DNA from: Miscanthus floridulus
Lineage: Eukaryota; Streptophyta; Magnoliopsida; Poales; Poaceae
Direction of reading: 5' to 3'
DNA: 64,000 nucleotides
NCBI RefSeq assembly: GCF_019320115.1
Contig: NC_089598.1
Span: 27,447,491-27,511,490 of the forward strand
Position numbers and translations under genes: made by a program. Shown here piece after piece: positions 44,101 through 55,834 of the stretch (position 1 is the stretch's first letter; every line of letters starts with the position of its first letter). A model generated the notes under the pieces. That model made no database searches, was not told the DNA's origin, and worked only from the letters and a program-made list of their open reading frames with translations.

Positions 44101-44503
44101 GACCAGAGGAGGGGTAACAGTCGACAAAGAGTATGGAATGACAACAGTGGACCTCAACAATATTGGGTACAAAGACGAACCATTCGTCCTTGCTGCCGAT
44201 GTGAGTCAGATGTTCTATGTGAAAGACATGTCTACAAAATCAAAGAGAGAAAAAAATGAAGACATCAACTCAATGATCAATGAGCCAAAGCGCCACATAG
44301 TTCTTTCTGGGAAAATAAATATAGTGGGAATTGAAGACAAGTCAGACATGTTAGAAGATTATAAAAGAAATGTCCGAATTCCACCCTTCATAGTGAAGAA
44401 AGATCCAAGCATCATGTTAAATGATGAAGAAACTCCATGGTTACGACAAGATCATAACCAAGGGTCATATGTCAAGAAAAAATTCACTGTTGTGCCCGTA
44501 TGA
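41154..44503 (+). pseudogene. tnpD: CACTA transposase, tnpD type (Transposase_21)
   Basis: Starts MSHHWMYNADRRSQDFIEGV after an AG acceptor at 41,149-41,150, the transposase-associated N-terminal domain with CCPCAICRN. A frameshift near 41,290-41,300 leads to LHSHLLKSDFMSNYICWTKHGE. Then the catalytic region (CPNDCILYHGNEYENLDECPVC, RFALSTDGMNPFGEQ, VTINDWPALSNLSGQTNKGY), MYLGHRRFLP, a DUF4218 part (FLHLKSHDCHVLMTQLLP, MFPFERFMGVLKKYVK) and a DUF4216 part (YYGRIEDIWELEY, FRCQWVKL). In-frame stops at 41,660-41,662, 42,560-42,562 and 43,511-43,513 each fall inside continuous similarity. It would cut the CACTA ends; this copy cannot make full protein. Confidence 0.9.
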
Positions 44504-44511
44504 TACAACGA

Positions 44512-45880
44512 TGCAAATCCTAGATTATCTCCAATTAAAAAGTTTTGAATACCAAGTTTGTTCAGCTCATCAAGATATACAATCCTTATATAGGCCATTT
44601 TTTATTTGAGAAAGTTTGAACAAAATGTAGTTCAAATTTCATAAATGTGTGACATAGTTTTAGAAAGTCTATATGAGAATCAAGAATTTGTGACTAGTGT
44701 TTGATAAAACTTTCTCAAATGGGAAAATGAGCTATGTAACAATTGTAGATCTTGCTGAGATGATCAAACTTGATATTCAGAGATTTTTCATCTGAGGTCA
44801 TTTAATGTCTCATTTGAGCAAGTTTGACCAAGTCAAATTTGGTCAAATGAAAAAACAACACTTTGACTCTAGTATTCTGAACTCTAAATGACTTCAAATT
44901 GAAAAGTTTTGAGTACCAAGTTTGTTAAAATCATCAGGATCTACAATTGTTGTTTTGGTCAACTTTCCATTTGAGATAGTTTGGACGGTTCAAATTTGTG
45001 ATTTTTAAATTTCGACGCCTACAAACTAGTTTTCAGAACCCTAAATTGTCTCCAATTGAAAAGTTTTGAATACCAAGTTTGTTCAGCTCATCAAGATATA
45101 CAATCCTTATATAGGCCATTTTTTTATTTGAGAAAGTTTGAACAAAATGTAGTTCAAATTTCACAAGTGTGTGACATAGTTTTAGAAAGTCTATATGAGA
45201 ATCAAGAATTTATGACTAGTGTTTGATAAAACTTTCTCAAATGGGAAAATGAGCTATGTAACAATTGTAGATCTTGCTGAGATGATCAAACTTGGTATTC
45301 AGAGATTTTTCATCTGAGGTCATTTAGTGTCTTATTTGAGCAAGTTTGACCAAGTCAAATTTGGTCAAATGAAAAAACAACACTTTGACTCTAGTATTCT
45401 GAACTCTAAATGACTTCAAATTGAAAAGTTTTGAGTACCAAGTTTGTTAAAATCATCAAGATCTACAATTGTTGTTTTGGTCAACTTTCCATTTGAGATA
45501 GTTTGGATGGTTCAAATTTATGATTTTTAAATTTCAACGCCTACAAACTAGTTTTCGGAACCCTAGATTGTCTCCAATTGAAAAGTTTTGAATACCAAGT
45601 TTGTTCAGCTCATCAAGATATACAATCCTTATATAGGCCATTTTTTCATTTGAGAAAGTTTGAACAAAATATAGTTCAAATTTCACAAGTGTGTGACATA
45701 GTTTTAGAAAGTCTATATGAGAATCAAGAATTTGTGACTAGTGTTTGATAAAACTTTCTCAAATGGAAAAATGAGCTATGTAACAATTGTAGATCTTGCT
45801 GAGATGATCAAACTTGGTATTCAGAGATTTTTCATCTAAGGTCATTTAGTATCTCATTTGAGCAGCTCATCAAGATCTGC
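44512..45880 (+). repeat. 522-bp tandem repeat, about 2.6 copies
   Basis: CTCCAATT.AAAAGTTTTGAA occurs at about 44,529, 45,050 and 45,572, a period of 521-522, with near-identical sequence between. Each unit also contains a diverged half-copy (GACTTCAAATTGAAAAG) about 360 bases in, so the unit arose from an older duplication. No stable open frame. It lies between the two transposon genes. Confidence 0.88.
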
Positions 45881-45929
45881 AGTCCTTAATGAAAAAAACA
45901 ACACTTTGGCGGGCTGCAAAAATTTCAGG

Positions 45930-46180
45930 CCTTCAGTCCCGGCCCAGGCCAGGAACCGGGACTAAAGGGTGGGTGGAATTGCCTGCCCAAAAATACCTTT
46001 AGTCCCGGCTGGTAACATTAACCGGGGCTAAAGATCCTTTAGTCCCGGCTGGTAAGCCGAGCCGGGACTAAAGGGTTGGACCTTTAGTCCCGGTTCGGTT
46101 TACCAGCCAGGACTAAAGTTTAGTTCCAGTTGGTGTTACAAGCCGGGACTAAAGGGTCCCGGCCTATATATATCGAACGG
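45930..46180 (+). promoter_or_regulatory. Internal palindrome cluster and promoter of the second CACTA gene
   Basis: Several TTTAGTCCCGGCTGGTAA...CCGGGACTAAA units, like those at the termini, followed by CCCGGCCTATATATATCG at about 46,158-46,175. The left end of the element has the same order (palindromes, then CCCGGCCTATAATCC). This looks like a second copy of the terminal promoter driving the downstream gene. Confidence 0.65.
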
Positions 46181-47146
46181 TTCATCTTCTACTTTTCGAT
46201 CTACAACGTCGATCTCGTCGTCTCTGCCGCACCCTCGCCGCCGTCGTCGTCTACCCCGCCCGGCCTCGATCGTCGTCTCTGCCGCGCCCGCGCCACCGTC
46301 GTCGTCGAGCCCCGCCCGGCGGCCGTCGAGTCTCCGCCGTATGTCGTCCTCGCGCGGCTCTGCTCGGCCCCGTGGCCGGCCAACACGCCCAGCCGCCATG
46401 CAGGCCATCCATAGCCTATTTTAGATAGTTTTTTAGATACTTTTTAGATAGTTTTTTTAGATAGTGTTTGATATATATGTTAGATTTAAATGTATTAAAA
46501 TTTAATTAGTAGTTTATTCTTAGTTTTAGATAGTTTTTGATATATGTTAATTAGATTTAAATGTATTAAAATTTAATTAGTACTTTATTTAGATAGTTTT
46601 TATTATAGTTTTTGATATATTTAGTAATTATTATTCTATCTCTCTCTATATGTGTTAGATTTAATTTTGATTTAGTAAAATTCTATCTATGTATATATGT
46701 TAGGTTTAATTAGATTTAGTAATTAATTCTATCTAGAGATTCTATATGTATACATATATATGTACTTCATTATTTCTATGTGTATATATACATGTACTTA
46801 ATTATTTCCATGTGTTGAGAGAGAGAGAAAATTGTATCTAGAGAGACATTCTATGTGTTATCACATGCATATCTAGAGATATATACATATGCACTTATTC
46901 TATGTGTTGAGAGAGAGAGAAAATTATATCATTCTATATGTATATATACATGTACTTATTTCCATGTTTTTTGGATCGAAAGTGTTTTTTATTCGATTCC
47001 AAAGCCTATACCTTATTATTGTTTATCCTTATGAAATATTATGTGTTATTATATTTAATTGGATTTAGTAATTCTATATGTGTTACCACATGTACTTATG
47101 TTATGTGCCATAGTAATTCTATCTATGTGTTATCTTGAAGATACAA
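46181..47146 (+). other. Leader and probable intron of the second CACTA gene
   Basis: 46,195-46,410 is CG-rich, with a short direct repeat (CGTCGTCTCTGCCGC twice) and no convincing start. 46,420-47,140 is AT-rich with many TTTAGATAGT and TATATGT repeats, typical of a long leader intron. Frames in the CG part are incidental. Confidence 0.4.
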
Positions 47147-48899
47147 ATGGCTGCTCCGGATGATAACTTGAATGATGACATAATGGCGAATATTATCAAC
47201 GCTGGCACCAATGTGGATGTAGATGACACGAGTCAGTACTTTGCTAATTATGATGATATCCTGAATATGCCGGTGGTTGAAGATCAACAAATTGTCGCGC
47301 AAGAAAATACTGGCGAGGTATATTCGATTATCTATCATCTCTTATAGATGCATGCGTATGTATATTTGTTGTTAATCGTTGTGTTTCTACTCATGTAGCC
47401 GGTCTCTGGATCTACATCAACCACCGGCAAGAGTATGAAAGTCCGAGGGCCAAAAAAGCCATTAGAGGGCCATTTCATAATATCAGAATTCGACACCGAC
47501 ACCGGCAAACTATTAGGACCACATGCTCAGACATATGTCAATCAATGTGGGTTCATTGTAAGGGATAGGATCCCAGTTAGTGCTCGTGAATGGAAGCAGA
47601 AGATATCCGCTCCTAATGTTAGTTTTGTATCTGATCGTGACAAGAACCTAGCTTGGAGAGATATCACTCAGCATTTCACATTACAAGCAGATGATGCTTT
47701 GAAGGAGCTAGTGAGGGATTGGACAATGAAGAAGATGGCAACATTGTTCCAGAGTTGGAAGAAGACATTGTATAAAAAGTTTATCTTGAAGAATGAAACG
47801 CCGAATTTTAATGCTAAGGCGTTTGTCAAGTTGGAGTCCCATTGGGATGACTTCGTACAATACAAGACATCTCAAGAGAGTGAGGAACGTGTGATGAGGA
47901 ATCAGCAGAATGCCCGACAGAAGCAATACCATCATCGCATGGGATCAGGTGGTTATAGGAGTGCTATTCCCAAGTGGCAGAACCTAGAAGCAGAGATTAC
48001 TGCCAAGGGAATCATACCTGAAACAATAGAGAAGAACTGGCCTCAACGCGTGAAGAATTGGTTCTACGCTCATGGGGGAAGCCTAGACCCAGACACTGGC
48101 AAGCTAATTTCGGCCAAAAAATTGAGAGAGCAACACAGAGACTAGCTCGTGCTAGGGAAGAAGCTGATAGTGGTGTTTTCAAGCCTAACAGAGAAAAGGA
48201 TGAATTGACATATGCCCTAGAGAATCCTGAACATGGTGGTCGAATAAGAGGCTATGGGGCGGTTCCGTGGCTGCAAGCATTCCCAGCAGACAGGGATACC
48301 TACAGAAGCCGCCAGAGAAAGAAGGATGAGGAGGCAGACCAAATCCATGTATTGGAGCAATTTGTTAATGAGTCACGACAAGCATTGTTTGAATCACATG
48401 AACGAGAAAAATCTCTTGAGGCAAGAATGCAGGAGGAGATCAAGAGGCAAGTGCAGCTAGCAATGAGTCAAATGCAATCGACACCGGGAGTCACCATTAG
48501 CCCCGTTGGTCAGATGAAAAGCAGTTGTGCTTCCATGGAGCTGCCAGTTATTCAAGGTGATGCTGAGTTGCGCTTCCCTATTGATGACATTACCGAGCCT
48601 CTAATAACATGTGAGCTGCACATTCCAGATGGTAATAATGCATCAATCATGGTGGCTGTCGGGGTTGTATCTCTAATAGACCGAACGAAGACACCAAGAA
48701 TCCATGGGTCAGTTATTCAACCAGGATATGCTAGCGTCTCGGTCGATAGAGTGCTCAAAGGTTACAACAATGTTCCTCTTGACATTGAAGGCGGTGATGG
48801 GGAGAAGACACTAGGAGAAGCAGAGAAGACATTTATTCAATGGCGCAAACGCTTCATCATCATTCCTGGGGCGCCACCGCTTCCCCTACCTCACCCTAG
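47147..48899 (+). pseudogene. CACTA second gene, Transposase_24 (tnpA-side) region
   Basis: Exon 1 is 47,147-47,317 (MAAPDDNLNDDIMANII...), the intron is 47,318-47,398 and exon 2 starts PVSGSTSTTGKSM. It contains the Ptta/En/Spm domain: RGPKKPLEGHFIISEFDTD, GLIVRD-like GFIVRDRIPVS, PKWQNLEAEITAKG, NWPQRVKNWFYAHGG. After a frameshift in an A6 run (48,115-48,121) comes ERATQRLARAREEADSGVF, NREKDELTYALENPEHGGR, a charged coiled coil (EQFVNESRQALFESHEREK) and a beta-rich part ending WRKRFIIIPGAPPLPLPHPR. A splice donor lies at 48,900. tnpA-side proteins bind subterminal repeats; that role is inferred. Confidence 0.8.
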
Positions 48900-48985
48900 G
48901 TACGAATGATAGTGAATGAAATATTATTTTTCCATTAATTTTATATTGGCTTCAAAAATAATTGACCCACAACTTGTTTTTGTAG

Positions 48986-50025
48986 CAGGGTCTCCCCCTA
49001 GCCTAGCCCAATCATTCATTCCCCATCTCATCACAGCGTCGCGGGGGGCGAGACGACTTCATCCCCACAGCGATCTCCAACTCCTACACCGGCCCCATCG
49101 CCTCCACAACGATCTCCAACTCCTACACCGGCCCCACCGCCTCCACAACGATCTCCAACGCCTCCACGTCGGACTCCAACACCGGCCTCATCGCCTCTAC
49201 GCTGGTCTCCAACACCACCCCCACCACCTCCACAGCGACGCACTACAAAGACGTCTAAGGTCCCGGTGGCAAAGAAGACCCCAAAAAAAGAGTTATTTCT
49301 CAAGAAATACTTCCTGAAAAGACTGATGAACAAATAGCAGCTGAAGAAGGCAAAAAAATGAAAGATTTTTTTATAGATATCCAAAAGCAGAGACAAGCGA
49401 AGCTTAAGGAGAAGTCGTACTTTTACATACCATGAGATCAGCTGAGGCAGAAGGTCGAAGCTCACAAGAAAAAGATGCTTGAAGTTCGTAAGCCACCGCC
49501 ACTATCAGACTATGACCGCTCCCTCGTGAAGTCACATGATGCACATAAGAAAAGGAAAAGAGCATCAGGGAAGGATGTCCCACAGCTCAGACAACAGAAG
49601 CAACCAATGCAAAATCTTGTTGTTGCTAATCAATATGGTTCCAACATAGAAGTCTATCGACCAGACAATTCTGGAGAAGTGTCGGTTCAAGACCTTAATG
49701 ATTTTTTGAACAAACTGATTTAACCTTGGATCAAGTGACGGGCAAAGCTCCAATCCAGAACCTGGAAGTTGATACCTAGAAGACTTATAAATTTGGCAAA
49801 AGTCTGTACAACCCTGCGGCTCTGAATGAATTGAGTACGCAAATGTACTTGCTCAACAAGTGGTACATGCAGGCGTGTGGCAGGGGTGAGCAGTGGATCT
49901 TTGTCAGATTTAGAGACCATCATTACTTCCGTGGAGATGACATCTTACATATTAGTTTCGAAGAATTGCATCAACTATTCTACTTGGACGCTCTGGACAA
50001 ATCAATCATTAGCTCCTTTTGTTTG
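48986..50025 (+). pseudogene. CACTA second gene: proline-rich linker and C-terminal region
   Basis: After an acceptor near 48,985-48,988, one frame gives a TAG (about 48,999) and then a proline-rich repeat (SPQRSPTPTPAPSPPQRS and variants, 49,059-49,250). A frameshift near 49,285-49,300 moves to a lysine-rich helix (KKMKDFFIDIQKQRQAKLKEK) with a further TGA, then PPPLSDYDRSLVKSHDAHKK, another shift near 49,723, and LNKWYMQACGRGEQWIFVRF to about 50,025, where GTAAGT begins an intron. The order fits the region joining Transposase_24 to a ULP1 domain in grass CACTA genes. Confidence 0.65.
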
Positions 50026-50113
50026 TAAGTGATTCTTACTTTTATTTAATAAACTCACTTCCATGCGTACGTGTATATAATTATCCTCACATGTAACTTA
50101 TATTTATATACAG

Positions 50114-51064
50114 ATTCTAGATGTCAGAGCTCCAAAGAATACAAGACACCAGTGTTGGCTTCATTGATCCTTATATCGTATTCAAAACCGATATTATTGT
50201 CAAGGAGCACTGGGTATCTGAAGCACAGACGAATATCATGAAGTTCTTCGTGAAGCAGCACGACAAGACAACAATACTTTTCCCGTACAACTTTGAGTAA
50301 GTGTTAATAATAATGTAGTCTACACATTTTATGTAATATCAATATAACTTATATGCATGTACGTGTGTGTATAAACCAATGCAGGTTTCACTGGATACTC
50401 ATTGTCATTGAGTTAAACTCAAGTCAGTTAGTAATCTTGGACTCATTGAGAAAAGAGCGAGCACTATACCAAGATATGATAGACATTATCCAGGGGTAAT
50501 TTCGATCTCTCGCGCACAACTATTATTGAATAGACTTTGCCATAATTTATTAGCGATCGTACATTATTGGTTGCACAGGGTTTGGAAAGAGTTTATTCAG
50601 CAACACCGCAAGGATTGCAAGGCACCACTTATTGTAGTTGAAATACCAGTAAGTTATACTATATATACTTTCCCACGTGTTTAATTACTATATCGTACTT
50701 CAATTTACGTGTGAGATGATGAGAATAATCTTCTTCTCATACAGTGGTGTTTGTGGCAGGAACCAGGTAATAACTTGTGTGGATACTACGTTTGTGAATT
50801 TATCACTGCATACATAAGAAGAACTCCTGAAGATGTCCTCAGAGTACGTATATATCAATTATTTATTTATTTTTAAATGAATATATATATATATATATAT
50901 ATGTATTAATACTTTTCCTTTTATTTCCAATGCAAGACTGAATGGTTGAAATGAAGGGTCATGCAAAAAGACCATCTGAAAGGAGTTCAAGAGTCAATAG
51001 CAGGATATCTTCTAGAAAAAGTGCTAAATCCCAACGGCGAGTTCTACTTTGACCTAAGGAATTA
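50114..51064 (+). pseudogene. CACTA second gene: ULP1/C48-like cysteine protease domain
   Basis: Five exons with GT-AG introns: 50,114-50,296, 50,395-50,495, 50,579-50,648, 50,745-50,843 and 50,937-51,064. Joined in phase they show SVGFIDPYIVFKTDI, FHWILIVIELN (catalytic His), LVILDSLRKE (Asp), and WQEPGNNLCGYYVCEFI (oxyanion Gln and catalytic Cys), the ULP1/SENP order. The last exon has a TGA near 50,952, then VQESIAGYLLEKVLNPNGEF and FDLRN before TAA. C48 proteases cleave SUMO from proteins; in transposons the substrate is not established. The triad is intact, but upstream stops and the last-exon stop make the whole gene a pseudogene. Confidence 0.78.
50879..50902. repeat. AT dinucleotide microsatellite
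   Basis: About eleven AT units inside the last intron of the ULP1-like region. A similar TA run occurs at about 51,127-51,142. Confidence 0.85.
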
Positions 51065-51307
51065 ATGATGTAAATTAAATGTTTATTGATATCGTTATTT
51101 TCGAGAACAAGATTATGAAAGTGTTGTATATATATATATACATATGTATCTATAATATATATAGTTTCATACTTTATTCGAATATAATATTGCTCGAGAT
51201 GAGAATTAGATGTAAAACGTACATAAAAATATATTATATATTAAACAAATATGTGTAACTGAACTGAAAACAAATTAAACAAAAAAAAAGAAAAAAGAAA
51301 AGAAATC

Positions 51308-51527
51308 TTTAGTCCCGGTTGGGGTTACCAACCGGGACTAAAGGGTGCGGCCAGGTTTGCTCGGCTGGAGGGCCTTTAGTCCCGGTTGGTAACACCAACC
51401 GGGACTAAAGGTCCCTCTTTAGTTCCGGCTCGATGACCCGGGACTGAAGGTTCCACCTTTAGTCCCGGGATCGTTGTCCCGGCGCGGTAACCGGGACTAA
51501 ATGCCATTACCGCCCGAGACAACAAGT
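51308..51527 (+). repeat. Right subterminal palindromes of the CACTA element
   Basis: Units such as TTTAGTCCCGGTTGGGGTTACCAACCGGGACTAAA occur in at least three variants, the last reading CCCGGCGCGGTAACCGGGAC. They mirror those after the left end and precede the terminal CTGTAGTAGTG. Confidence 0.85.
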
Positions 51528-51543
51528 CCATTCTGTAGTAGTG

Positions 51544-52464
51544 ATTGCTGATTTTACTAATCTTAGATTCTTGTATTTGGGTTCTGGTATATGCAAGTAT
51601 CAAAATTTTGCCTTCTGGAATAGACTTTCCCATTTACAAATCTAAACTAGGAGCTTCCAGCAGAATTTTAAGAGTGTCATGAGAAAGCTAGAAGGCTATA
51701 TATGCAGGTTATGGCTCTCTATATTCAAAGGCTTCAGTTCCTTTTTTCCTGTTGTTGTTTCAGTTGACTCTAGTTTGTTGGGTTCCTGTTATAACGTTTA
51801 TTTTCTTTTTTGTTATATACTTGTAAGGCAATTTTCCTGGCTTCTGGTCAGGTTGGTCTCTCGTATTATTTCTTGTTTGATCTCAAAGTATTTGAATTAT
51901 TGCTGATAATATGTTTACTTTTTCTGCTGTGTGCAGATAGCGATTGAGGCAATCTTGATCATATATCACAGCCCAGAAATACAACATGATCCTGTAAGTT
52001 TTGCCTTTTCAGACTCGAGCATTATTTCAGACTTCTCAAGGCATCTTGATCCTCGCCATGATTTATCACTCATGCATATTTTTATTCTTCTTATAAGGAG
52101 TTAACTTTAGGCATGACAAATTTAAAGTGTGCCGGCAGCCTGCAGCTCTGAAGCAAACATGTTCTGGTCCCATCTGTGGTCGATTCTTGCTATAAACCTT
52201 GTGTAGCTCTATCGCAATGCTTTGTGGCTAGTTCTGGTTGATCATCTCTTTATTTGCTTAATGGTACTAGTGACATAATGGCACTATCTACAAATAAAGT
52301 CGTTGCCTTGTTGGGTTCCTATTAGTTTTTATTTCCTTTTTCATACTTTTTTACGACTTTGGTTACTGTTCAAACTGGGGTTAATACATCCTCTCTCTAA
52401 AATATTCATGTTGCTGTCCTTCTCAACACACGTTTTTTTCATTTGTGTGATTTTGGCTTTCAAT
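51544..52464. other. Sequence right of the CACTA element, no gene recognised
   Basis: AT-rich, T-rich stretches. An exon-like island ATAGCGATTGAGGCAATC...GATCCT (about 51,938-51,992) is bounded by GTGTGCAG and GTAAGT, encoding IAIEAILIIYHSPEIQHDP if spliced. No family is recognised. It could be an exon of the gene interrupted by the CACTA insertion. Confidence 0.35.
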
Positions 52465-55145
52465 GTTTGTTCACCGACAAGGAAGTAGTTGTATCAAAGA
52501 AAATATGATGATCAAGTTATATTCAAGGGCTTTAGATACAACAACCTATATCTAGTGGATTTTACCTTCGAAGATGCAAACTGGAAGACATGCTTATTTA
52601 CCAAAACACCACTTGGGTGGCTTTGGCATAGAAGACTTGCACATGTTGTGATAAGCTCACTCAAGAAGTTAATGAAAAATGAGTTGGTATGAGGTTTGAA
52701 GGATGTGAAATTTGAGAAAGACAAGCTTTGTAGTGCATGTCAAGCCAGCAAGCAAGTTGCAAATACTCATCCAACCAAAGCTTACATGTCAACAACAAGA
52801 GTGCTAGAGCTTCTCCACATGGATCTATTTGGACCAACAACTTACAAGAGTTTGGGAGGCAATCTCTATTGTCTTGTGATAGTTGATGACTACTCTAGAT
52901 ACACTTGGGTGTTCTTCCTTCATGACAAGATCGAAGTGGCTGCATGTTTTAAGAAGTTTGCCAAGAGAGCACAAAATGAATATGAAGTTAAGCTCAAGAA
53001 GATAAGAAGTGACAATGGGAAAGAACTTGACAACACAAACATTGAAGCATATTGTGATGAAGTTGGGATCAAGCATGAGGTCTCCGCAACCTACACTCCT
53101 TAACAAAATAATGTAGTAGAGAGAAAGAACCGGACACTAATCACCCTTGCAAGAACAATGCTTTATGAGTACAACACACCGCAAGATTTATGGGTAGAAG
53201 CTATCAACACCGCATGCTATGCATCCAACCGTCTATTTCTACAAAAGTTTCTTGGCAAGACACCTTATGAGTTGCTCAATGGGAAGAAACTGGGCGTCTC
53301 ATTCTTCCCGGTGTTTGGCTGCAAATGCTACATCTACATGAAGCGACAACACCTAGGGAAGTTTCAAAGACATTGTGATAATGGTTTTCTTGTTGGTTAC
53401 TCATTAAAGTCCAAAGCATATCAAGTATTTAATCATGCTACTGGCTTGGTTGAAGAAACATATGATGTGAAATTTGATGAATCTAATGGTTCCCAAGGAG
53501 CACATGAGAATCTTGATGATGTAGGTGATGAACCATTGAGGGAGGCCATGGAGAATATTCCGGTTGGAGACATCAAGCCCAAAGATGATGAAGATGATGT
53601 ACAAGTGATTGATCCACCCTCTTCATCAAATGTGCTACAAGATGATGATAAAGATGGGTGAGTAGAAAATGAAGATACTCATGTCTCTTATGACCAAATG
53701 GTGGCACAAGCTCAAGACATTGATACTCCACAACCTCCTACTCAAGTGGTTGATAGAAGAAATTCTCTTATACTTCAAGCACATCCACAAGATCTCATCG
53801 TAGGGAGTCCTTCAAAGGGTGTAACAATTCGCTCTTAAAAACTTGCTTCCTTTATTGAACATCACTCGTTTGTTTCTTGCATTGAGCCTTAGAATGTAGA
53901 AGAAGCTCTTCAAGATCCGGATTGGATAAATGTCATGCATGAAGAATTGAACAACTTCACCCGCAATGAAGTTTGGACACTTGAAGAGTGACCACAAGAT
54001 GCAAGAGTCATTGGAACAAAGTGGGTGTTCCGCAACAAGCAAGATGATCAAGGCATCATTGTGAGGAACAAGGCAAGTGCAAAAGGGTTCTCTCAAATTG
54101 AAGGGTTGGATTTTGGAGAGACCTTTGCATCAGTTGCAAGACTTGAAGCCATTCGTATCCTTCTTGCATATGCATCTCATCATGAAATGAAATTATATCA
54201 AATGGATGTTAAAAGTGCATTTCTAAATTGCTTCATAAATGAACTAGTCTATGTTTATCAACCTCCCTGGTTCGAAGACCCTAGATATTCTAATCATGTT
54301 TATAGGTTGTCCAAGGAGCTATATGGGCTAAAGCAAGCCCCAAGAGCTTGGTATGAGCGTCTTTGGGATTTCCTCATTGAGAAGGGCTTCACCATTGGGA
54401 AGGTGGACACCACACTATTCACCAAGAAGCTTGATGGAGAGATCTTTATCTATCAAGTATATGTTGATGATATCATATTTGGCTCATCAAATAAAGACTA
54501 TTGCAAAGAATTTAGTGAATTGATGTCGAAGGAGTTTGAGATGTCTATGATTGGAGTGCTTACATTCTTTTTTGGTTTTCAAGTCAAGCAAATGAGAGAA
54601 GGAATTTTCATCTCTCAAGAAAAGTATATCAAGGATCTTCTCAAGTAGTTTAAAATGGATGAATGTAAGCCAATCAAGACACCAATGCCATCTAATGGAC
54701 ATCTCGACCTAGATAAGGGAGGTAAATCAGTTGATCAAACTCTCTACCGCTCTATGATTGGTAGCTTGTTATATTTGACCGCATCTAGGCCCGAAATCAT
54801 GTTTAGTGTGTGTATGTGTGCTAGATTTCAAGCTAGTCCTAAGGAAGCTCACTTAGTTGCCATTAAGAGAATTCTTAGGTACCTTAAGCACACACCAAAC
54901 ATTGGTCTTTGGTATCCCAAAGGAGCTAGATTCCAACTTGTTGGCTATTCTGATTCGGATCATGCCGGTTGCAAAATTGATAGAAAAAGTACATTCAGAG
55001 GGTGTCACTTGCTTGGTAGATCACTAGTGTCTTAGACCTCTAAGAAGCAAAATAGTGTTGCCTTGTCCACCGCCGATTGCCTTGTTATGCACAAATTCTT
55101 TACATGAAGCAAACTCTTCTAGACTATGGTACCCAAGTTGTATCA
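52465..55145 (+). pseudogene. SIRE-like Ty1/copia pol fragment without LTRs
   Basis: Plus-strand order: GAG-pre-integrase (WLWHRRLAHV, CSACQASKQ), integrase core (ELLHMDLFGPTTY, VDDYSRYTWVFFL, RSDNGKELDN, then NVVERKNRTL), a linker (KTPYELLNGKKLGVSFFPVF), RT (GTKWVFRNKQDD, YQMDVKSAFLN, LYGLKQAPRAWYERL, YVDDIIFGSS), connection (GSLLYLTASRPEIMF) and RNase H (GYSDSDHAGCKID, then MKQTLLDYG). At least eight in-frame stops (for example 52,690, 53,101, 53,659, 54,646) are single changes in otherwise continuous similarity. Gag, protease and both LTRs are missing, so it is a truncated relic. Confidence 0.88.
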
Positions 55146-55834
55146 TATCACATGACGATTCGCTAATCAATGTATCCTAGCTGGGTACCCCGAAACACAT
55201 GCCCCGCTTGTACCCTAGGCACAAGCAAGACCAACCCGCCACTCTCCTGTCACGGGGTCTAGGTCCCATCCAAACTTGGACTCCAAGCCCCCGTACCTGA
55301 GTTCCGGACTCAGTGCGGTGCTTAGACCTCCACCCAAAAACCACCTCTAAAAGTTGGTCCAGAAAGAGCTAGAACCCATGACAAGAAAGTGACAAGTCTT
55401 CCCGCTCCCATAAGCAAGTATGTGCTCAGGATAAAAAGTCTATGACCTGACTACCATCCACAGCAACGGACGGTCCTCAATCGACACAGGCGGGAAAAAT
55501 GAAACCAGAGCCTTGCTCAGTTGCCTAACCAGTCCATGTCCATCCAAGTACAGTCCCGTCTGGTCTCCAATTATTATCCATATATATTTCATATGATAAT
55601 AACATGATAATAGGAACAATAATATATTTTCCTATCTCTCACGAGTGACAGATGATCACTCAACTTCTACCGGAATCCTATAGCATAGTAATCTATGCGA
55701 TCCTATCATACTAGTAAGACTCATAGGACAAGGATATATATATGCAAGTGGATTTCATTCAACTCCTTAAACTTAGTGCACAAGCATAAAATAAAGTGCA
55801 GAATAATATGGGTTATGCACTGGGGCATGTCTGG
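55146..55834. other. Unassigned repeat-like sequence
   Basis: Contains CTCCCGTCACGGGGTCTAGG- and GGGTTATGCACTGGGGCATG-like wording seen in non-coding parts of grass retroelements. No open frame has a family motif. Confidence 0.3.

Larger units (their letters stand above)
38975..51543 (+). mobile_element. CACTA (En/Spm) DNA transposon, 12.6 kb
   Basis: The left end CACTACTAGAGAACAGAC and the reverse complement of the right end (CACTACTACAGAATGGAC) are the CACTA terminal inverted repeats. ATT is duplicated at 38,972-38,974 and 51,544-51,546. Both subterminal regions carry palindromes with TTTAGTCCCGG/CCGGGACTAAA. It encodes a small GRF zinc-finger gene, a tnpD-type transposase and a second tnpA-side gene with Transposase_24 and ULP1-like parts. 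Both large genes are broken, so it probably cannot move by itself, although intact ends may still be recognised in trans. Confidence 0.93.

Noticed and set aside
46130..46414. Frames of 90-94 codons in the CACTA second-gene leader
   Set aside because: CG-rich leader with a short direct repeat, open on both strands. The conserved protein starts at 47,147 after the AT-rich stretch.
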